10,126 bases of DNA from Bacteroidota bacterium. GTDB taxonomy: Bacteria; Bacteroidota; Ignavibacteria; SZUA-365; JAADGX01. Each line of letters begins with the position of its first letter. The first letter of the stretch is position 1. Positions 6,496-10,126 of the stretch are shown piece after piece. The notes beneath the pieces are model-generated. The model worked only from the letters and a program-made list of their open reading frames with translations. It was not told the DNA's origin and searched no databases. The DNA lies in the NCBI GenBank assembly GCA_024276335.1, contig JAJRXL010000055.1, forward strand, positions 1 through 10,126. The letters are read 5' to 3'. Both the position numbers and the translations under genes were made by a program.

Positions 6496-6867
6496 CTGAT
6501 TTGCGAATCGTTATGAACCAAGCAAGTATGAGTAGCATATCTTGATAATTACAGAGTTGTTACTCCAAAACGAAAATACACCTCTACCGACTAAAATCAA
6601 AGGACACAATTTTTGCCCCCCGGCCCTTTTTCAGGTAAAGGTGCTGCTCGTTTTGCACATTGATCCGCCCCGTTCAGCCCCCCGTGCATCCGCTCCCGGG
6701 CCCGGCCACGAGACGCCCTCCCCGTTGCAAGCATACCGACGTGCCCGCAATGGTGAACCGTGACCCGCAAATAAAGCAGGAGCGGTGACACGAATGCAAC
6801 GGGCAACCCGTAAATGCAGTCGATTTTCACCGTACACAACAATCAAGAACAGACGGTAATGCAGTTT

Positions 6868-6899
6868 TGTATTTTCAGGAAATTAATATATTTTATACT
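6868..6899 (+). promoter_or_regulatory. Weak candidate promoter for the rightward operon
   Basis: TATACT (6894-6899) is a good -10-like hexamer in the AT-rich tract. The nearest -35-like TTGTAT (6868-6873) is 20 bp away, longer than ideal. The leader to the ATG at 6988 would be about 80 bases. The call rests on sequence resemblance and position alone. Confidence 0.25.
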
Positions 6900-6987
6900 A
6901 AGATATCTTGTTCATTGAAAATATTATATTCCTTCTTTTTTTCATCATAAAAATAATTTCTCTTATCAACCAATATCAGCACTGGAT

Positions 6988-7728
6988 ATGATTTCATACT
7001 GGAAAAAAATACCAGAGCAGGCAAAACGGTTGGTTGTCCTGGCTGCTATCCTGCTCGCGGTTTTCCTGGTCGTCCGGCCACAACTCGTACCCCCCGATTT
7101 TGGCGAATTGGGGCATTTTCGTGCTTCCGCTCTACAAGATATCGTCGCGCAGCCCATTCGCTACGCAGGCCATGAAGTATGCACAGATTGCCACGAAGAA
7201 GTCGCTGAGAAAAAGGGGAACAGCTATCACCGAAACGTCGCCTGCGAAGTCTGCCATGGCCCGGCTGCCGTCCATATCGAGGAAGAGGAAACCGATATGT
7301 TACGTATCCCCCGAGGACGTGATTTCTGCATCGTATGTCACGAGTACCTCTCTTCCCGGCCCACGGGATTTCCGCAAATCGTTTCCGAATCCCATAATCC
7401 TATGAAGAGCTGTATTACCTGCCATAACCCGCACGATCCAACACCACCGGAAAAACCTAAGGACTGTGCGGGGTGCCACGCGTCAATCGCCCGCTCGAAA
7501 ATGGTCTCGCACCACGTTTACGTGCCCTGCGTACGGTGTCACGATGCGCCGGATGAACACTTCACCAACCCGCGCATGTACCACCCGACCAAACCGACCA
7601 AGCGTGAATTTTGCGGCGGTTGTCATGCCAGCGACGATCCGTCTGTCGCCGGTATTCCGCAGGTAGATATTGATTCCCACGGCGAACGCTACGTCTGTTG
7701 GCAGTGTCACTATCCACACCTCCCGTAA
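6988..7728 (+). CDS. Membrane-anchored octahaem c-type cytochrome of a quinone oxidoreductase complex
   Basis: A 246-residue cytochrome whose haem domain faces the periplasm. One hydrophobic segment at about 15-30 (LVVLAAILLAVFLVV) with no clear cleavage site suggests an N-terminal anchor. Eight CxxCH motifs start at residues 65, 86, 114, 142, 160, 181, 209 and 237. The first pair (YAGHEVCTDCH, then a short gap and HRNVACEVCHGPAAVH) fits the c554-like multihaem fold, and CITCHNPHDP and CWQCHYPH fit doubled-CxxCH repeats. It is the first gene of an operon with a Tat-exported ferredoxin (25 bp downstream) and an NrfD-type membrane protein. Geobacter Cbc gene clusters, Qrc and alternative complex III likewise combine a multihaem cytochrome, Fe-S protein and NrfD subunit. 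It probably exchanges electrons between the Fe-S subunit and periplasmic cytochromes. The ribosome site before ATG 6988 is weak. Confidence 0.9.
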   Translation: MISYWKKIPEQAKRLVVLAAILLAVFLVVRPQLVPPDFGELGHFRASALQDIVAQPIRYAGHEVCTDCHEEVAEKKGNSYHRNVACEVCHGPAAVHIEEEETDMLRIPRGRDFCIVCHEYLSSRPTGFPQIVSESHNPMKSCITCHNPHDPTPPEKPKDCAGCHASIARSKMVSHHVYVPCVRCHDAPDEHFTNPRMYHPTKPTKREFCGGCHASDDPSVAGIPQVDIDSHGERYVCWQCHYPHLP

Positions 7729-7753
7729 CTTTCAACGAGCACGATGAATTCCC

Positions 7754-8554
7754 ATGAACATTCTGAAAATTCTTAACTTCACAAACCAATCGCAGAAAAG
7801 ACGTTCATTTGTCAAAATGTTCCTGCTTTCGGTCGCGGCAATCGCCATACCGGGCCGTTCCGGGTCGCAAGAAAAGCCCAAGAAAAAATCCGGTTGGCTC
7901 CTTGCCGACGGCTACGACGCTACGGAACATCTCTGGGGCATGGGTGTCAATATCAACGACTGCATCGGATGCGGTCGATGTGTTGCCGCCTGCAAAGAGG
8001 AGAACAATGTTCCCAGGCTGCCCTTCTTCTTCCGCACCTGGGTGGAGCGCTACGAAATCGAGGCTAATGGACGCGTGAGCGTCTCCAGTCCAAACGGCGG
8101 CTACGACAGCTTTAAACCGGAACTTTCCGACAAACAGACCATTCGCAGTTTCTTCGTGCCAAAACTGTGCAACCATTGTGATAACCCGCCCTGTGTCCAG
8201 GTTTGTCCCGTTGGCGCTACTTTCAAGACTGTGGATGGAGTTATCCTCGTCGATAGCGACTACTGTATCGGGTGCCGGTATTGTATCCAGGCATGTCCGT
8301 ACGGCGCACGATTCCTGCACCCTGTAACGCGAACGGCGGAAAAATGCACGTTCTGCTACCATCGCATCACGAAAGGCATGAGCCCTGCCTGTGTCGAGAA
8401 TTGCCCCACCCAGGCGCGAATCTTCGGTGAACTGAAAAAAGGCGCCAGTCCCCTCGTCCGGTTCAAACGCATGCACAATATCAACGTCCTCAAACCGAAC
8501 CTGAACACCGAACCAAAGGTTTATTATGCCAACCTTGACATGGAGGTAAGTTAA
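7754..8554 (+). CDS. Tat-exported ferredoxin-like subunit with four [4Fe-4S] clusters (NrfC/PsrB/HybA family)
   Basis: A 266-residue electron-transfer subunit. The N-terminus carries a twin-arginine signal (KRRSFVKMFLLSVAAIAIPG, residues 15-34), so the folded protein faces the periplasm. Sixteen cysteines form four ferredoxin-type groups: 70/73/76/80 (CIGCGRCVAAC), 139/142/147/151 (CNHCDNPPCVQVC), 171/174/177/181 (CIGCRYCIQAC) and 198/201/213/217 (CTFC, later CVENC). This matches the DMSO reductase beta-subunit family (NrfC, PsrB, HybA, QrcC); no ligand is missing. It lies between the octahaem gene and the NrfD gene, with only two bases to the latter. In such complexes this subunit passes electrons between the quinone-site membrane protein and the next redox partner. 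Here that partner is presumably the octahaem cytochrome, since no molybdenum subunit is in the window. ATG 7754 is kept because it includes the whole Tat signal; its ribosome site is poor. Confidence 0.95.
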   Translation: MNILKILNFTNQSQKRRSFVKMFLLSVAAIAIPGRSGSQEKPKKKSGWLLADGYDATEHLWGMGVNINDCIGCGRCVAACKEENNVPRLPFFFRTWVERYEIEANGRVSVSSPNGGYDSFKPELSDKQTIRSFFVPKLCNHCDNPPCVQVCPVGATFKTVDGVILVDSDYCIGCRYCIQACPYGARFLHPVTRTAEKCTFCYHRITKGMSPACVENCPTQARIFGELKKGASPLVRFKRMHNINVLKPNLNTEPKVYYANLDMEVS

Positions 8555-8556
8555 CG

Positions 8557-9756
8557 TTGGAAGATATCGTACAACACCTGACCCCTCTGCTGAAAGAAGT
8601 CAGCGGATACATTTTCCCGAACGAGATCGAGCTGCACTGGGGGCTCCTTATCGTCCTCTACCCGTACCTGACCGGTCTGGTAGCGGGCGCATTCATCCTG
8701 GCGTCCCTGGTAAAAGTTTTCAATGTCAAGGAATTGCAACCGACATACCGCATGTCACTGTTGACTGCCCTGGCCTTCCTTATCGTTGCTCCGCTTCCAC
8801 TGCTGGGACACCTCGGACACCCGGAGAAATCGTATGAAATATTCTTGACACCGAACACGAGTTCGGCCATGGCCATGTTCGGATTCGTTTACGCCTGGTA
8901 CCTGATGGCGGTATTGCTCCTGGAAATCTGGTTCGATTACAGAAAAGACCTCATCATGTGGAGCCGCAAGGAAAAAGGGTTGATGAAGTGGATCCACAAG
9001 CTTCTTTCCCTGTTTTCTTCCGATGTCTCCGAAAAAGCCATCCGCTTTGACAAAAAGAGCGTGCGAGTGATTACCATAATCGGGATCCCGTCGGCGTTCC
9101 TGCTTCACGGGTACGTCGGGTTTATTTTCGGCTCCGTCAAAGCGAACCCCTTCTGGTCGAGCGTACTCATGCCCATCGTCTTCCTCTTTTCCGCGATCGT
9201 CTCCGGTATTGCACTGGTGCTGCTCATCTACATGATTGTCACACCGATGCGGCGAAAACCCATCGATATGCTGTGCCTGAACAAGTTGGCGAGTTACCTT
9301 TTCTACGTAATGATCATAGACTTTTCTCTCGAGACGCTGGATTTCATCCACCGTGTTTATGAATCGGAAGAGTCCATCCATATCATCTCGGAGCTTGTCT
9401 CAGGGAAATTGTTTGTCAGCCTAGTCGTTATCCAGGTTCTGATCGGCATGTTGATCCCCCTCGGTTCCATTGCCGCGGCAAAGATATTCAAGCTCCCGGA
9501 CGAGCTGAAAAAATTAATCTACTTCGTCGCGGCTATCCTCGTACAAATGGGCATATTCTCCACACGATGGAACGTCGTCATAGGCGGACAATTGTTCTCG
9601 AAGAGCTTTCGTGGCCTGACAACCTACAAGATGACCTTTTTTGGTCTGGAGGGTTTCCTTGTGAGCTTTATCATCCTGATAATGCCGATTGTCATCCTCT
9701 ATATCCTGTTCAAGCTTCTTCCACCCTGGGACGAAGCCCGGCAGCAAGTTACCTGA
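8557..9756 (+). CDS. NrfD/PsrC-type polytopic quinone-interacting membrane subunit
   Basis: A 399-residue inner-membrane protein with about nine hydrophobic helices, for example at residues 28-52, 65-85, 106-127, 170-190 and 205-235, and a further cluster towards the C-terminus. Family features include GHLGHPEK after the second helix, LLHGYVGFIFGSVKANPFW before the fifth, and RWNVVIGGQ near the end. These fit the NrfD/PsrC/QrcD/ActC group, which binds menaquinone and carries no haem. It has no haem motif. It starts two bases after the ferredoxin stop, at a TTG codon; GGAGG at 8542-8546 supports this start, though the 10-nt spacing is a little long. With the ferredoxin and octahaem cytochrome it would form a quinone:cytochrome c oxidoreductase. 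Whether it conserves energy and which way electrons run cannot be read from the sequence. Confidence 0.94.
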   Translation: MEDIVQHLTPLLKEVSGYIFPNEIELHWGLLIVLYPYLTGLVAGAFILASLVKVFNVKELQPTYRMSLLTALAFLIVAPLPLLGHLGHPEKSYEIFLTPNTSSAMAMFGFVYAWYLMAVLLLEIWFDYRKDLIMWSRKEKGLMKWIHKLLSLFSSDVSEKAIRFDKKSVRVITIIGIPSAFLLHGYVGFIFGSVKANPFWSSVLMPIVFLFSAIVSGIALVLLIYMIVTPMRRKPIDMLCLNKLASYLFYVMIIDFSLETLDFIHRVYESEESIHIISELVSGKLFVSLVVIQVLIGMLIPLGSIAAAKIFKLPDELKKLIYFVAAILVQMGIFSTRWNVVIGGQLFSKSFRGLTTYKMTFFGLEGFLVSFIILIMPIVILYILFKLLPPWDEARQQVT

Positions 9757-9775
9757 AAGATTTTCCCGTTCCTTA

Positions 9776-9813
9776 ACAAAAAAACGTGATGACTCGTCAT
9801 CACGTTTTTTTGT
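9776..9813. terminator. Perfect bidirectional rho-independent terminator
   Basis: A perfect 17-bp inverted repeat with the 4-nt loop CTCG. The core stem is CGTGATGA/TCATCACG, flanked by seven A on the left and seven T on the right. It therefore gives a U-run on both strands. It sits 20 bp after the NrfD gene and 28 bp after the convergent cytochrome b gene, serving both. Confidence 0.95.
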
Positions 9814-9840
9814 TCCCCGTATATCTGTCCGCCGTGTATC

Positions 9841-10126
9841 TTACCGGTAAGCAAAAACCATCGCGTAAACGATCCAAATGACGATGCTGATACCGGTTAT
9901 AAGGGCCGCCCACCCGAATATACGAGCCGCTCGTAAAACGATAGGCGGATATGGTTCTACGAGACGCTCCTCGAGCTTCCCACTTTTCACCAATTCCTTG
10001 TACTCCAGCGGCTTGTCAAATTTGAGCTCTTCGATCGACAACCTGCCGGTAAAGATCACGAGGTCCATGGGAAATTTTTCCGGCCTCAGGTGGGTGTTGA
10101 AAAAATGCACCGTGAAAATGAATCCA
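9841..10126 (-). CDS. C-terminal part of a b-type cytochrome membrane protein (FdnI/HydC/CbcL-like), 5' end outside window
   Basis: Only the last 94 residues are visible; the frame stays open to the right edge. A GTG at 10110 could be taken as a start, but residues before it (GFIFT) continue a hydrophobic segment, so I treat the gene as truncated by the window. The fragment has the end of one helix followed by HFFNTHLRPEKFPMD and FTGR, then a charged linker, then a final helix at about residues 65-90 (FGWAALITGISIVIWIVYAM). The H-x-RP-x-KFPMD-x-x-x-FTG pattern resembles the cytoplasmic end of dihaem cytochrome b subunits such as FdnI/HydC and the b-domain of Geobacter CbcL. The haem-binding histidines would mostly lie outside the window. 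It converges on the NrfD operon across a shared terminator. A role as another quinol-linked inner-membrane module is inferred from this short piece. Confidence 0.65.
   Translation of the reverse strand, partial: GFIFTVHFFNTHLRPEKFPMDLVIFTGRLSIEELKFDKPLEYKELVKSGKLEERLVEPYPPIVLRAARIFGWAALITGISIVIWIVYAMVFAYR

Larger units (their letters stand above)
6436..6987. other. Divergent intergenic region, 552 bp, with C-rich island and AT-rich tract
   Basis: No gene is supported here; short open frames on either strand lack ribosome sites and recognisable protein features. From about 6610 to 6830 the plus strand is strongly C-rich. It carries a 9-bp inverted repeat (CCCGTTGCA at 6721-6729, TGCAACGGG at 6795-6803), an inner hairpin ACGGG-CAA-CCCGT (6799-6811), and two near-identical direct copies, GTGCCCGCAA (6741-6750) and GTGACCCGCAA (6760-6770). 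From about 6870 to 6965 the sequence turns very AT-rich, as expected of a promoter region for the rightward operon. The island might be a structured RNA, a genome-wide repeat, or decayed sequence; I cannot decide. Confidence 0.6.

Noticed and set aside
6700..6830. Possible c-di-GMP (GEMM-type) riboswitch, known to control cytochrome genes in Geobacter
   Set aside because: The conserved GEMM core elements are not recognisable; only short generic repeats and hairpins are present.
6542..6846. Short open frames on both strands in the divergent intergenic region
   Set aside because: They have no ribosome sites, low-complexity composition driven by the C-rich island, and no recognisable protein pattern.
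7805..8476. A 223-residue open frame on the minus strand
   Set aside because: It is antisense to the ferredoxin gene, whose four intact cluster motifs show which strand codes.
8755..9381. A 208-residue open frame on the minus strand, rich in His, Asp and Gln
   Set aside because: It is antisense to the NrfD-type gene; its composition is what a reverse-read membrane protein gives.
10108..10110. GTG as the start of a complete small 89-residue membrane protein
   Set aside because: The frame stays open upstream to the window edge with hydrophobic residues, and the sequence resembles the end of a larger cytochrome b, so truncation by the window is the better reading.

Overview
This 10.1 kb window is packed with genes for electron transfer through multiheme c-type cytochromes. 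I count 46 haem-attachment motifs: 43 of type CxxCH and 3 of type CxxxxCH. They lie in five cytochrome genes, accompanied by an outer-membrane beta-barrel protein, a four-cluster ferredoxin, an NrfD-type quinone-interacting membrane protein and the tail of a b-type cytochrome. An outer-membrane barrel, a lipoprotein cytochrome and a Tat-type signal point to a Gram-negative (diderm) bacterium with anaerobic respiration of the Geobacter or metal-reducer style. Base composition is moderate, several genes have strong Shine-Dalgarno sites, and two starts are TTG. I cannot name the taxon from the sequence.

Left part (1-6435, all minus strand). Reading from 6435 down to 1, the order is: a membrane-anchored cytochrome with a NapC-like N-terminus and 17 intact haem motifs; a small tetrahaem c554-type cytochrome; a 110-residue protein with eight cysteines in two similar halves; an outer-membrane beta-barrel; an 11-haem exported cytochrome; and a lipoprotein cytochrome with mixed CxxCH/CxxxxCH motifs that runs off the left edge. 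The last three are tightly coupled (4 bp overlap, then a 13 bp gap). They have the composition of a porin-cytochrome conduit, like Geobacter OmbB-OmaB-OmcB: barrel, periplasmic cytochrome and outer-membrane cytochrome.

Middle (6436-6987). This is a divergent intergenic region with no gene I can support. It holds a C-rich island with short inverted and direct repeats (about 6610-6830), then a very AT-rich stretch (about 6870-6965) that probably contains the rightward promoter.

Right part (6988-9756, plus strand). A three-gene operon encodes an anchored octahaem cytochrome, a Tat-exported protein with four [4Fe-4S] clusters, and an NrfD/PsrC-type membrane subunit. No molybdopterin subunit is present, so this looks like a quinone:cytochrome oxidoreductase of the Cbc/Qrc/ACIII kind. 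A perfect bidirectional terminator (9776-9813) separates it from a convergent minus-strand gene. Only the C-terminal 94 residues of that gene are visible, and they resemble the FdnI/HydC/CbcL type of cytochrome b.

Inferred working model: electrons from membrane quinol enter through one or more inner-membrane modules (NrfD complex, NapC-like cytochrome, b-type cytochrome). They cross the periplasm through the many-haem proteins and leave through the barrel conduit to an extracellular acceptor. The direction could be reversed if the organism oxidises an external donor.
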